DNA from: Diphasiastrum complanatum
Lineage: Eukaryota > Streptophyta > Lycopodiopsida > Lycopodiales > Lycopodiaceae
Length of the DNA: 60,000 nucleotides
Assembly (NCBI GenBank): GCA_029204225.1
Contig: CM055113.1
Coordinates: 32,078,299-32,138,298, forward strand
Direction of reading: 5' to 3'
Both the position numbers and the translations under genes were made by a program. This document shows, one piece after another, positions 33,340-44,585 of this stretch. Position 1 is the stretch's first letter. The number at the start of each line of letters is the position of its first letter. The notes beneath the pieces are model-generated. The model searched no databases. It was given only the letters and a program-made list of their open reading frames with translations, and was not told the origin of the DNA.

Positions 33340-33352
33340 GGCTCTGATACCA
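33340..33352 (-). other. primer-binding site, initiator-tRNA-Met type
   Basis: On the minus strand TGGTATCAGAGCC lies two bases after the end of the 5' LTR, fixing the orientation of the element. Confidence 0.9.
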
Positions 33353-33354
33353 CA

Positions 33355-34587
33355 TGTAGCGCAGACATCCCAAAGGGAGCCGGGAACCACGACTTAGCTT
33401 CCCAGCCTTCAACTCTTGCCATCCAAACCTACTTGACATACAAGCAGCCAACTCACCAACAACAATCAGACTTAACCAACTTGAAGTTCCGAAAACTAAC
33501 ATTGAGATCCAACCTGGCGCCATGCCAGATCGGGGGTCCCGATGTGGGTGACTTTCCTCCGAGCAAGCCGCTCGACATACATCAAACTTAACCAACTCGA
33601 AGCTTCGTTACAAACGAGTAACATCCATTCCAAGCAAGCGGTCTGACGTACATCAGACTTAACCAACTGAAAGCTTCGTCACGAGTGCTGGAAGCCAACA
33701 TGGCGCCACGCCAGACTGGACAGTCATAAATAGGTAACTTCCACCCAAGCAAGCCATTCAACTCAGCCGACAGGTTAGAGCCCGTTCCCCAAGAGCTTAA
33801 CCCATTCACGTTCATGCAACGAACATTCAGAACCACAAGCCGCGACAGATATGGAGACAACCAGTTCATGGGCTAAATGGTCCCGACAGCATACCGCTGG
33901 CGCCACAGACCGAATGGTCTCGACGACATACCGCTGGCGTCCCGGGATACAACCCTCAGCTATGTGCCAACATAAAAATTTTGAAGCGGCTTTACAACTG
34001 GCGCTTTCACCGAACACTGAAACCCAGAAGGTAATCAGAGTCAGTTTGAGGAAAATACCACTTTATTGATAAATTTGAGAAGGTTACATTTCAAGTGTGT
34101 GACCGACCCTAGTCTCCGGGGCGCTAGCATGTCGAGGCGAGAGCCATGACAACATTTCAGCAAGGGAGGCTGAGACTTGGTTGGAGCTCGCCCTGAGTCG
34201 CAACCTGCACTCCCCTATAGTATTGGTGGGATTCGGCACCCCCCCCTCATACCAAGCACTCTACCCAGACTGGTAAAGCACGTTTTTCTCTCTCTAGGAT
34301 TTTCTCTTTTTAGAAAGTCATTTTCTCTCTCTAGATTTTATTGATCCCCAGGCTTCCTTTAATCATGCCTAGGTCGTGTGAGGTGATTGCACATCGATGT
34401 GAGCTCTCTGGACTTCGCTAGAACCGATCAAAGATTTTCAGCCATAGGAACTTGGTGCCGACTGGATTCTGGTCACAGTAGCACCGGCGCAGTTGGCGCC
34501 GGGAGCAACAGGGGCACTGCTGGTGCCGGGGACAATGCTGGCGCCAGTGGCATCGGAAGTAAAGCTTATGAAGATAGCTTTACAACA
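33355..34587 (-). repeat. 5' LTR of the LARD-like element
   Basis: Homologous over its full length to 30250-31481, with scattered substitutions. It ends next to the right CACTA duplication (34588-34592). Confidence 0.9.
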
Positions 34588-35984
34588 CACTATCAATGCC
34601 CGATGCAGACAAATGGAAGGCTGCAATGGATGTCGAGTATCATTCGCTAATGAAGAGCAAGACCTAGAGTCTTGTCAATCCTCCTACAGGTGTAAAGTCG
34701 ATTGACTCTAAGTGGATCTTCAAGCTAAAGCTTAAGCCAGATGGATCAATATCCAAATGGAAAGCTCGACTGGTGGTTAAAGGATTTGAGCAAGTCTGTG
34801 GAATAGGCTACATTGAGACCTTCAATCCAGTGGTAAAGCATCGGTCTATTCGCATCTTATTGGCTATAGTTGCTGCAGAGGATCCGGACAATCACCAGAT
34901 GGACATCCAAACATCGTTCCTTCATGGATATATACAAGAAGACGTATTCATCTATCAACCAGAAGGTTATGTCCTTCAAGGCAAGGAGCATCCCATATGT
35001 AAATTGCATAAGGCATTATATGGATTGAAGCAAGCTTCGAGGGCCTGGTATGATAGGATAAATCACTTTTTATTGCAACATGAATTCGCTTCTTGTTCCG
35101 CAGATTCTAATGTATATCTTAAATGAAAAGGGCCAAGCTATGTCATTATAGCACTATACGTTGATGATTCCCTAATTACCAGCAACTCAAATCAGTTATC
35201 ACAAGAAACTAAATCCTTACTTTCATCGGAATTTGAGATGACTGTTGATTTAGGTCCAGTCCATTACCTACTGGAAATGGAGATTCACAGAGATCGCGAG
35301 AGCATAAGGATCACTATAAGCCAAAGGTCCTATTTAATCAATGTACTTCGCAGATACGGCATGGAGGACTACAAGCCCATAGACACACTGATGGATCCAA
35401 GATGCAAGTTGTCCAAAGACATGTGCCCCAGAACTCAGGCAGATCAGCAAGAAATGTGGAGGTATCCTTATCAACCCGTAGGTTCTATCATGCACTCTAT
35501 GATCTGCACACGACTTGATCTAGCATATGTTGTAAGCACACTATCGCAATACATGTCCAATCCAGGTTTACAACATTGGAAAACTCTGCAAAGAATTCTG
35601 AGGTACATTCAAGCCTCAAAGCATTATGCCTTGAGCTACAATGGCAATACAAAAGTTGCACTCATGTTAGTTACCTATTTTGATTCAGACTGGGCAAGAG
35701 ACGTGGATACCAGAAAATCCACCTCAGGCTACATTTTTTTCCTTGTAGGAGGACCCATCTCATGGAATAGCAGATTGCATAAATACACTTCGTTGTCCTC
35801 TACTGAATCTGAATACGTCGCAGCTACATTAGTAGTGAAGGAGATATTATGGCTAAGAAGGCTACTACAGGATTTGAAATTCTTTCAAATTGGTCCAACT
35901 ATACTCCAGTGCGACAACCAGAGCTGCATAGCTCTATCTTTGAACCGACGAACTCATGTTAGAACCAAACACATAGAGGTTTAG
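34588..35984 (+). pseudogene. copia element B: reverse transcriptase and RNase H
   Basis: The frame continues directly from the integrase side of the nested insertion: SMPDADKWKAAMDVEYHSLM, a TAG, IDSKWIFKLKLKPDGSISKW, KARLVVKGFEQ, MDIQTSFLHGYIQEDVFIYQ, LHKALYGLKQASRAWYDRI, a TGA after SNVYLK, then IIALYVDDSLI with the YVDD catalytic motif intact. RNase H follows (YFDSDWARDVDTRKSTSGYI, SLSSTESEYVAAT, LQCDNQSCIALS, HVRTKHIEV) and ends at a TAG. Three point stops are the only damage in this 1.4 kb, so the element decayed mainly by substitution. Confidence 0.92.
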
Positions 35985-36141
35985 TTTCATTTTCTTAGAG
36001 AGAAAGTTTAGAACGTTGCACTAAGTTACTGTCAGACAGTATGTTGGCTGAAATTCTGACAAAATCATTGTCAAGATAAAAACAGTCCACATTAGTAGAA
36101 TTGTTAAATCTCAGTTTGAATTCAGATTTGTAGCAGTAAGA

Positions 36142-36152
36142 TTAAGGGGGAG
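36142..36152 (+). other. polypurine tract of copia B
   Basis: TTAAGGGGGAG precedes the 3' LTR start TGTTAG, the usual copia arrangement. Confidence 0.8.
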
Positions 36153-36508
36153 TGTTAGTTTAATCTTACTCCTACTCATCCCTTTCGCCCTCCTCCATCT
36201 CTCAAAAAAATCACTCTCTCAAACAGTCTGAAGAAATATACGTAAAGTCAAAACAAACAGAACCGCAAAAGCTCTCGCTTACCGATGAGAACCACTTACG
36301 ATCACTTACGGGTGAGCTAATGGCAATAGAACGAGAGTCTCTGTCAAAGACCGTAAGAACAAGCTCATAAAACTCCATTCTCCAAGTAATCCACGTTCCT
36401 GTAAATCGCAGTAATCACTATGCTTCATTGTTTTTCTTACTATTGGTTGAGATGTCGTTCATATTGTAATCGTCTCTTCCATCGTTACTTCCGCTACCCA
36501 CACCAACA
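36153..36508 (+). mobile_element. 3' LTR of copia B
   Basis: Starts TGTTAGTTTAATC after the polypurine tract and ends CACACCAACA. The right border is supported independently: from 36509 on, 28 bases match an exon-like sequence at 56861-56888 that carries no LTR. Part of it matches the LTR at 27378. Confidence 0.75.
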
Positions 36509-36536
36509 AAAGCTTCAATATGGGAGGTAATTACAG
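36509..36536 (+). other. exon-like fragment (KASIWEVIT) with splice donor
   Basis: AAAGCTTCAATATGGGAGGT and the following eight bases match 56861-56888 at 26 of 28 positions. They end at ACAG|GTGAGT, a consensus donor. Both copies can encode KASIWEV(I/M)T. It looks like the 3' end of a host exon split by the copia B insertion. A second consensus donor, TTTAG|GTGAGT, lies at 36598. Confidence 0.5.
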
Positions 36537-36599
36537 GTGAGTGGACAATGAGTACTACATGCAGCAGTTACGAGCCAAATTGACAGAGAAAAGTTTAGG

Positions 36600-37320
36600 T
36601 GAGTAAATTATGCATGTTAAACCACGGGTAACTTAGTGTAAGTTATGTACGTACTTTTAATGTGTTAGAATCAAGCCTACATGTACCTACGGAGGATCTG
36701 TATTAGATTGCGCTATCAAAAATGAAAGACATAGAGAAAGAATTATGCAGTTCAATGTGTGTTTCATTTCTGCATCACTATCACAAGAAAAATATGAAAT
36801 GCTCCTACATAGGAAAATTGTAAAATTTCCTAGTTATAGACGATTAACACTGTCTCAATTAATTTTGGACTTTCCCAAACTCCATTTTGAGAAATGGACT
36901 CAAGAATTTAAAGCACACCAAATAAAACATATTTTTGATATATTTAATACTTTGATTAATCCATCTAAATTGGTATCATCTAATAATAAAAACATCGTTC
37001 AAATTAACAATACTTTGAGTATAATTGCAACAATATGATGACTAGTGTCTGAATATATTCAAACATCTTATGCAATATTTTGAAACTAATTTTGAATCTC
37101 ACATTCAAATGAAAATATTCAAACACAACTCATTTTGAATCTCACATTCAAATGAAAATATTTAAACATCTTATAAGACATTGAACAAACATCCATAACA
37201 ACTGGTTTTGAAAATGAGTTTGTCTATTATATTGTGGAAAATGACGATAACAGCCCCTACTTCCTGGGGCATTTACAATCTATTACAAAAGATATGCATT
37301 TATGCATTGTCCTAAGTATT
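36600..37320. other. no recognisable gene
   Basis: AT-rich. A 97-codon plus-strand frame at 36745-37038 (FPSYRRLTLSQLILDFPKLH) has no known domain. A short direct repeat (TTTTGAATCTCACATTCAAATG) lies near 37090 and 37131. Confidence 0.45.
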
Positions 37321-37334
37321 ATCTGAACCTGAAT

Positions 37335-40240
37335 CTAATTCCACGTCGTCAAGACCACATCCCTTGACTGCTGTTCTCCGGAAGACTGGCTTTCAGAACT
37401 GTAAGATCTTACAACATCGAGATAAGACTTAGTCACCCCGATGTTTTTCGGAGTGTTGACGCATATAAGTTTGCGACCCATGACATTTAATAACGGCGCC
37501 ACACAGTAAGATAACCTGAACAAGCAAACTGACCATTCAGGAGCAGAGAAAGACTCAACAATGGAGTTGATGCCTTCTCAATGTTTTGCTCTGTTTTAAG
37601 CAGTCAGGCTACAAGTCACAAATTTTTTAGGCACCTTCCCTTGGTCACTAAAACACAGACTCAAAAATTAAGTTTACTATGCACACAGGCGCTCAGATTA
37701 CTTGGTGCATCAGCATTATACAAGACATATAGAACAGGTTGCAAATTTTGCATTTGCACTCCACCTTGTTGTAGAGGGGTAGCAAGCTTGTAATAACCCT
37801 CAAATATCGAGAGTTTTATGTCATGCATTGATTTTAAGCTTCCCTTGACTCCCTCTTTAATACTTTGTTCCAAAAATAGTACAATAACACACAATTTGTG
37901 TTCTGCCATGAGGGTGGCCAGAAAGTGTCGCACCAATGTAGTGATGTGGCTTGAACTAATCGACTCGATATTATCAAAAATGTATAGTGTGGGACTCTCC
38001 CAAGTAGATGAATAAATGGCCATGAAGTTCGATTCATCGACCCCACAACAAATTGCTTCATTTCCTTTGGAGGTCTTCACTTTGCAAAAAAATTTCCAAG
38101 AAGTGCCAGTGTTGCTCCCTGCATGAATTTGTCTCTGACTTATTTTTTATTTTATTTTATTTTAACAAATTGTGTTCAATAGAGTGGTATGGCAGTCTGC
38201 AGCTTAAATGATATGCTTCTGCAGTTGCTTGTAGCCGCTCTAATCCAATCATGGGCAAACTTTTTGTTGATAGACGAGGATAGGCGCTTTATTGTCTCTT
38301 TGTCATACTACACATCTGCTAGCAAATCATTCTTTAAAGAAATCAAGAACTTTACAACATGCAGAGTTGTTGTTTCCTTGACAATTGTCGTCACACCATC
38401 TTCAATGTATTTTTCTCTATTTTTTTTGCCAAAATACAATTGGCCCTCCAAGAGTTTTTTGCATACCTTCATACAAATTGGGTTAGGCAAGTACCGCAGC
38501 GATCTGAAAAATCTTACAGTGATTGGAATGGTCTTTTGACGTTGTGGTGCAAAAGCTGGCTCATCGTATGGAAGAGACCTAGCCACATAACGCTTCATAA
38601 CTTCCAAGTAGTTATTAAACACGTCATCCAAACGCAACAAGATAATGGTATACTCCTCAAAGGTTTGATACAAAGTCTTCAATGGCAACCTTCCCTTCAA
38701 TGTGCCAACTAGTTGACTACCGAGAATGCCTGACAATCCTTGATAAAATTGGGCCATTCTTTTGCTCGTCTCTTAATCCAGCTTCACTCCTTTGATGTAT
38801 CGAGACCTGTCCAACGAGATTTAGAGTCCCGTGCACACTCCATTATTTTAGCCAGGTTGCTCCTTTTACATTTGCTCTCAGGTTCATAATTCAACCTGTT
38901 GGACTCCAATATGTAGCGGGGCGTGCTTTTATATCTACAAATATACGCATGCACATATGCAAATAGCCTACGTATAGTTGGCTATGAAGATTACCGGTTC
39001 TAACTATATTGCGATCAACGCTATCTCATTACAGGCACAGCAAAAATGCTGGCCATCAATAGGTTCAAAAGTACAATGAGATAAAAACCTATCTTTGCAT
39101 AGCCCATCCAATCTGGAACCTTCATTGGAGTCCGTCTCTTTTGGATACAACTCTAAATACAATTGCGCTACTTCCAGCATATCTACATGTTTGAATTCAC
39201 GATACATCTTTAAAAATTTCTCTGGACTTTCAAACAAAACCTCAGGTCCATCTCCACTCTTAAAAGAAATCGGCCACACTGTGACATTGATGGAAGTAGG
39301 TGTAAGCCCATTTGTCATGCAAACTGATTGATACAACTGCTCAGCAAAAGAAAAATCAAGGGCACGTTGGTTTGTAAAAAGCGAGGCTTGACAAATATTC
39401 TTTGACTCAATCCGATACATATGCTTGCCCCAAACGTAACCAACATCATCAAAGGAATATGCATCAAGATTGACATTTGTGTCCTCCTCAAACTCACCCA
39501 ATGCATCATCATTATCGGAGGATGATACAATGTCATAGAGGCCTCCAGATATTGTTCCAATCATATCAACCCTTGGCTCCAGTGGACGTTTTCCAGCCTG
39601 TCCAATCGGCCTGGCTGTCTTTTGACCAACAAAAATTTTGCCTTCTGGGTGGCGTCGTTTCGATATAACTTTTCTACCTCCAGATAGAATTGGAGCTGAG
39701 GATGGTGTCTGTTCTGTCTCAGAGAATAATACCACTTATGTTCCTCTCAGCTCACTAACTACGGCCGTCGCAATTTCAACTGTCTCCATCATTGTTTCTT
39801 CACGTTCTCGCATCATTTCATGCAAGTTTTGAAGAGCAATCATCCCATCGAGTAAATTTCCATGATATCTACGCAATGCACCAGTTGAGTCATGAATTTC
39901 AGGGTGCCTCCGTATAATGCACTATATCCGAGCAATACAGAACAAAATGGCGTTCTTCTCCATTAGACCCCGAGTCATGAATTCAACCCTTTCAATCAGC
40001 ATGGCTTCAGACATTATAATTGCCCGCATCACACCTATAGTTCCAACATCTTCCATCGAAAATCCAGGCTCGTCAACCGATACTTTGGAGACAATGACAA
40101 AGACTTTCATGTACTGGCCACTGGAACTAGGCTTCTAAACAATTTTACATGCCTTTGTAAAGAAAATTGGATTCGTATCACCAACGAGCATGAGGACAGT
40201 CTCTTCTGCTGCGTAGAAAGCCGGACTAGCAGTACATTCT
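37335..40240 (-). pseudogene. large decayed coding block of unknown family
   Basis: Four coding-like segments lie in order on the minus strand. 40240-39004: about 400 codons in one frame with stops near 40135, 39927 and 39737, including EIHDSTGALRRYHGNLLDGM, YSFDDVGYVWGKHMYRIESK and EPIDGQHFCCACNEIAL. 38757-38170: KTLYQTFEEYTIILLRLDDV, EPAFAPQRQKTIPITVRFF, one stop, FAHDWIRAATSN. 38124-37661, after a CATGCAG acceptor: ESPTLYIFDNIESISSSHIT, LCVIVLFLEQSIKEGVKGSL. About 37570-37335: SVCLFRLSYCVAPLLNVMG. Together they exceed 700 codons. I recognise no domain; it could be a host gene relic or an unfamiliar mobile-element protein. Confidence 0.5.
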
Positions 40241-40305
40241 TACTAAAGATAAGCATAAATCTGCATCGTAACTTATTCATGGATCAGATAGTGCATTGCA
40301 GTTTG

Positions 40306-40310
40306 TTAGC
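40306..40310 (+). other. target-site duplication TTAGC, left
   Basis: TTAGC precedes the LTR at 40311 and follows the LTR end at 44899 (44900-44904). It shows that everything between integrated as one unit. Confidence 0.95.
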
Positions 40311-40624
40311 TGATAAGGATCTTTCTAGATAGAATACAATTGACAGTGGAGCACTACGGCCATAGTCAGTAGTGGTTAGTCAAAAGCGGTTTCTTGTCAT
40401 GTGAAGCGAAAGCCCTAGAATAGAAAGTTCTTGGCACGTAACTAAGTAGCGTATATGTATGAGTTCTGTTTTTGTAATACATGCATGATTTTTGTGAATG
40501 CTCTATGCTTTTCTGTCTTCTGTGGATTGATTCTCTTGAGTACTGTGAATTATCTTGATCTTGCTTTATCATTTGCAAACACACTTGTCAATTGATTTGT
40601 TGCAACAGCGAGGATAATCCATCA
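40311..40624 (+). repeat. 5' LTR of copia C
   Basis: Runs TGATAAGGATCTTTC to GATAATCCATCA. Same length as the 3' LTR. Confidence 0.92.
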
Positions 40625-40669
40625 AAGATTATGGGCCCACTTGCTCGGTAGATTAAGGATCTGTGGGAT

Positions 40670-41660
40670 GCGTGAGTTTGGAATTATCAGAAGGACGATT
40701 GATCGTGAATTGGGAGGAAGGCACTCGGATGTAGATGGGTATACAAGGTGAAACACGATGCAGGAGGAGGCATAGAGAGATTCAAGGCGAGGCTCATAGC
40801 AAAGGGCTATGCAGAGGTAGAGGGTATGGATTTTGAGGAGACATTTGCCCCGGTAGCTAGAATTGGGTCAATACGAATGTTGTTGGCAAGGGCAATTGCC
40901 TGTAATCACAAGGTAGATCACATGGATGTGAAAATGGCTATTCTGAATGGTACACTACAGGATAAAGTCTACATGTGGCAGCCAAAGGGTTTCAAAGAAA
41001 AGGGAGACAAGGTCTGCAGGTTGAAGAAAGCCATATATGGGCTTAGCAAGCCTCAAGAGTATGGTACGAGAGGATAGAATCCTACTTCATAGAAAAGGGG
41101 TTCAAAAGATGTGCTTCAGACAACAGTGTCTTCTACAAGGAGGAATAGGGGAGAACTTTAGTTATAGCATTGTACATGGATGACATGATTCTGATAGGGA
41201 ACAACCCTCAATCAATGAAGGCATGCAAGGGAGATCACAGTAATGAATTCGAGATGAAAGATCTGGGGGAGTTGCACTACTGCTTAGGGATACATGTGAG
41301 AAGGAACAGGGATTCCAAAGGAATGTGGCTATCACAGGAAAGATATATCAATGATATAATCAAAAGGTATGGAATGTCGGAATCAAATGCACTAGGAACA
41401 CCTTTGGATCCGGGAACGAGATTGAGCACAAAGATGTCTGTGTTGAGCAATGAGGAAAGAGGGCAGATGGATAAATGTCCATACAGGAGCATGATAGGAT
41501 TGATAATGTATGTGATGTTATGTACCCGACCTGATGTAGCAACGGCTGTGGGGCAACTGAGCAGATTCTGTGAGAACCCTGGGATCGAACACTGGAGAGC
41601 ATGCAAACGGGTGATCAGATATCTGAAGGGCATGACCAATCACGCCTTACACTACAACAT
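40670..41660 (+). pseudogene. displaced copia RT fragment
   Basis: Directly after the 5' LTR the sequence reads GCRWVYKVKHDAGGGIERFK, ARLIAKGYAEVEGMDFEETF, HMDVKMAILNGTLQDKVYMW, and after frame breaks near 41050-41160 LYMDDMILIGNNPQSMKACK (catalytic Y-M-D-D) and RYGMSESNALGTPLDPGTRL through YLKGMTNHALHYN, where RNase H should begin. Instead the text switches to the leader of gag. It is about 95% similar by eye to the RT at 43636-44090, so it came from a sister copy. Confidence 0.9.
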
Positions 41661-41729
41661 CTCAGAGGCGACTGTCAAGTTAGGAAAAGATGAGAGTGAG
41701 TTCGAAAGATCGAGAGGCGCTCATACAAG

Positions 41730-42440
41730 ATGGCGACAGATAGCGGGTTTGACTTCAGAATGATAGAGTGCCTTGATGGAACGAGCTATTCTGCATGGAG
41801 CTAGAAACTCAAGATCATCCTGAGAGAGAAGAGACTGTGGGAGGTCGTCGACGAAACTGAAGTGGTTGAGCTCGACGAGGAAGGGATCCCGAAGAACGTG
41901 AATCAAGCCGATATTGTAAACCAGAAAAAAGCAAAGGGTTACATGATGTTGTGCATGGCGTTAGGGGATGCAACTGTATCACAGGTCCGGGATACTAAAA
42001 CAGCCAAGGGAGTGTGGTATCTGCTGAGAAAAATGTATGAGACAGTGGGGTTCTCAAGCATTTTAACCTTGCACAGGCAGCTAAGCACGCTGAAGATGAT
42101 GGAAGGGGACCTGATGATGCCCATATTGACAAGATCAAGAGCATCTGGAGACAGATGAGGTGGCACGTGTGATACTAGACAAGAGACAGTTAGTATATAC
42201 CCTGATCACGAGCTTGCCACAAGTTATGATCCTCTCATTATGACATTGGACAGATTCGAGGAACGGTTGGATCTTGAATATTTAGCAAGAAGGTTGTTAC
42301 AGGAAGAAGCCCGGAGAAAGGTAAATCCACCTACAGAAGAGATGGCCATGATATCCAATTTCAAGAAGACATTTCAAGGAAAGAAAGCAACTAAGCACAA
42401 ATCAGGGAGGAAACAAGCCCTGGAGCGACAATAAGAAGGT
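41730..42440 (+). pseudogene. copia C Gag
   Basis: ATG at 41730 opens MATDSGFDFRMIECLDGTSY SAWS, then a TAG, then KLKIILREKRLWEVVDE, KKAKGYMMLCMALGDATVSQ and AKGVWYLLRKMYETVGFSSI, a standard copia Gag (DUF4219/UBN2). A second break lies near 42130-42160, and the C-terminal RRLLQEEARRKVNPPTEEMA follows in another frame. Confidence 0.85.
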
Positions 42441-43014
42441 GAGAACCGACAAGAAATGCTTTTATTGTGATCAACCTGGACATTTTATTCGGGATTGCCA
42501 GAAGAAAAAGGAGGATCAGAAGAGGGGTGAGAGCTCACAGGCCAACCTGGTCGAAGAAGAGAAAACGGAAGAGCTACCCGAAGTGTATGGATTAATGAAA
42601 CTGATCAAAGAACAGAGTGGAAGCTCAAGCAATCCATCTGGAGACAACAACAAAAGTGTGGTGAGACTCGATGGAGATAATCAACAAGATGCAATCTTCA
42701 CAGACACCTGTTAGTACGTGGATTCTGGAGCAAGTACCCATATGACGTTTGAACAGAAGGGGTTCATCACATATGAACTCATGACAAGGAAGAGAGAGAT
42801 CACAGTTGGAGATCGAGGCAGGGCAGATGTGGTGGGCATCAGGTCAATGGTTGTATGGTTAGGAAAGGGAAGAGAGTTGATCATACAAGAAGTTCTACAT
42901 GTGCCAAATTTAGCGAAGAATCTGATCTTGGTTGGGTCACTCACAGACAAGAGAATGGAGGTTATTTTTTTAAAGATAGGGGTGCATGATCAAAAGAAAA
43001 AGCCAGGCCTTTGA
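42436..43014 (+). pseudogene. copia C zinc knuckle and protease
   Basis: A complete CCHC knuckle (CFYCDQPGHFIRDC) is followed by an acidic spacer, a TAG at 42713, and the retropepsin active site YVDSGASTHMTFEQKGF. The pre-integrase motif VLHVPNLAKNLILVGSL closes the block. All zinc ligands and the catalytic Asp are present. Only the stop separates Gag from protease. Confidence 0.9.
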
Positions 43015-43160
43015 CAGTTTCAAGGCTTTCAAGGCACTGGTTGAGAATCAAACTGGGGGAAGAATCAAGGTGCTGAGATGTGATAATGGAAGCGAGTATG
43101 GCAGCAAGGAATTCGATTATTTCTGCAGCTTGAATGGGATCAAGAGAGAATTCACCATGC
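42986..43160 (+). pseudogene. copia C integrase fragment
   Basis: About 58 codons survive: FDSFKAFKALVENQTGGRIK followed by VLRCDNGSEYGSKEFDYFC, which contains the second catalytic Asp. The HHCC domain, the first Asp and the Glu region are deleted. The frame ends at the left edge of the inverted segment. Confidence 0.9.
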
Positions 43161-43161
43161 C

Positions 43162-43433
43162 CTTCCATTTCTTCGCCCATAGCGGATTGCCATTGCAACT
43201 TGTCCTCACTGGAACATGCTTCCTAGTAGCTCCTCGACTCCACGTAGTGCTTCTCTGCTAGCATAACCATGTCCTTCAATCTCTGTGGGACTCTTCTCGC
43301 TCTGGTGGATCGTCTCAGTTCTGGCTCCTCTTTCGGGACTGTCTCCTCTGCATGGTCATCTCTATCTTCTGAGGTTGATCTGTCGCCTTCTTGTAATGCC
43401 CGTGATGTTCCGTTTGAGCGCAGCCAGAGAGTT
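43162..43433 (-). pseudogene. inverted integrase-RT linker of copia C
   Basis: Read on the minus strand this segment gives SRALQEGDRSTSEDRDDHAE, VPKEEPELRRSTRARRVPQR, LKDMVMLAEKHYVES and WQSAMGEEMEG. That is the copia linker between integrase and RT, ending at the first RT block. Its neighbours on both sides read on the plus strand, so about 270 bp have been inverted in place, with the adjoining RT sequence lost. Confidence 0.9.
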
Positions 43434-44560
43434 TCGAAGAAAAGGGAGACAAGGTCTGCAGGTTGAAGAAAGCCATATATGGGCTTAAGCAAGCCTCGAG
43501 AGTATGGTACGAGAGGATAGAATCCTACTTCATAGAAAAGGGGTTCAAGAGATGTGCTTCAGACAACAGTGTCTTCTACAAGGAGGAATAGGGGAGAAGT
43601 TTAGTTATAGCATTGTACGTGGATGACATGATCAATTGATGAAGGCATGCAAGGGAGATCTTAGTCATGAATTCGAGATGAAAGATCTGGGGGAGTTGCA
43701 CTACTGCTTAGGGATACATGTGAGAAGGAACAGGGATTCCAGAGGAATGTGGCTATCACAGGAAAGATATATCAATGATATAATCAAAAGGTATGGAATG
43801 TCGAAATCAAATGCACTAGGAACACCTTTGGATCCGGGAACGAGATTGAGCACAAAGATGTCTGTGTTGAGCAATGAGGAAAGAGGGCAGATGGATAAAT
43901 GTCCATACAGGAGCATGATAGGATCGATAATGTATGTGATGTTATGTGCCCGACTTGATGTAGCAACAGATGTGGGACAACTGAGCAGATTCTGTGAGAA
44001 CCCTGGGATCGAACACTGGAGAGCATGCAAACGGGTGATCAGATATCTGAAGGGCATGACCAATCACACCTTACACTACAACAACTCAGGAGGGGAGATA
44101 TTAGGACATGCGGACTCAGACTGGGGAGGGGATGTCAATGATCGAAAATCGACCAGCGGGTATGTGTTCATTATGAATGCTGCTGCCATAAGCTGGGGAA
44201 GTATCAAACAGAAATCGATGGCTTTGTCATCGACAGAGGCAGAATACATCAGCTTGTGTCAGGGAGCAAAGGAGTACGTCTGGATGAAGAACTTTTTCAG
44301 AGAAATTGGCATAGACACGAAGGGAATGGTCATGAAGAATGACAACCAAGGATGTATTTTCTTGTGCAAGAATGGAGGTTTCCACAAGAGAAGCAAACAT
44401 ATCAGAATGCAGTACCATTTCGTCAAGGATCTGGTACAGAAGAATGAAATAAGCCTATAATATTGTCCCACCAAGGACATGGCTGCTGACATGATGACCA
44501 AGGCTTTGAGCAAAGATAGATTTGTAATGTTGAGAGATAAGATAGGATTACATACAGTTG
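43434..44560 (+). pseudogene. copia C RT (3' part) and RNase H
   Basis: Plus-strand coding resumes at FKEKGDKVCRLKKAIYGLKQ-type sequence. A TAG follows KEE near 43589, then LVIALYVDDMI with the catalytic YVDD. About 21 bases present in the displaced copy (near 41200) are missing just after it. From 43636 a 274-codon open frame covers the RT thumb and RNase H: HADSDWGGDVNDRKSTSGYV, MALSSTEAEYISLCQGAKE, MKNDNQGCIFLCKNGGFHKR. It ends in a TAA at 44458, and the same frame continues YCPTKDMAADMMTKALSKDR to about 44560. Confidence 0.92.
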
Positions 44561-44585
44561 CTCCACCATGAATTGAGTTGGGGAT

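Larger units (their letters stand above)
30250..34587 (-). mobile_element. non-autonomous LTR retrotransposon (LARD-like) nested in copia B
   Basis: This is a complete 4,338-bp insertion. It has two LTRs (30250-31481 and 33355-34587, about 1,232 bp each), TG...CA ends on the minus strand, an exact 5-bp target duplication, a tRNA-Met primer site next to the right LTR, and a purine tract next to the left LTR. The element therefore reads on the minus strand. The 1.87-kb internal region has no gag or pol. Open frames up to 123 codons show no retroviral motif. This fits a LARD, mobilised in trans by an unknown partner. Hand comparison of the first 250 LTR bases shows about ten differences, so the insertion is not very recent. 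Confidence 0.9.

Noticed and set aside
30233-34650. Frames of 60-141 codons inside the LARD LTRs
   Set aside because: They appear in both LTRs as repeat sequence and end arbitrarily. No homology is recognised.
37335-40240. Calling the unknown block a specific DNA-repair, Elongator or meiotic protein
   Set aside because: Fragmentary resemblance of short hydrophobic motifs only. No diagnostic residues could be named.
41277-41639. 120-codon minus-strand frames at 41277 and 43701
   Set aside because: They are antisense shadows of the duplicated copia RT.
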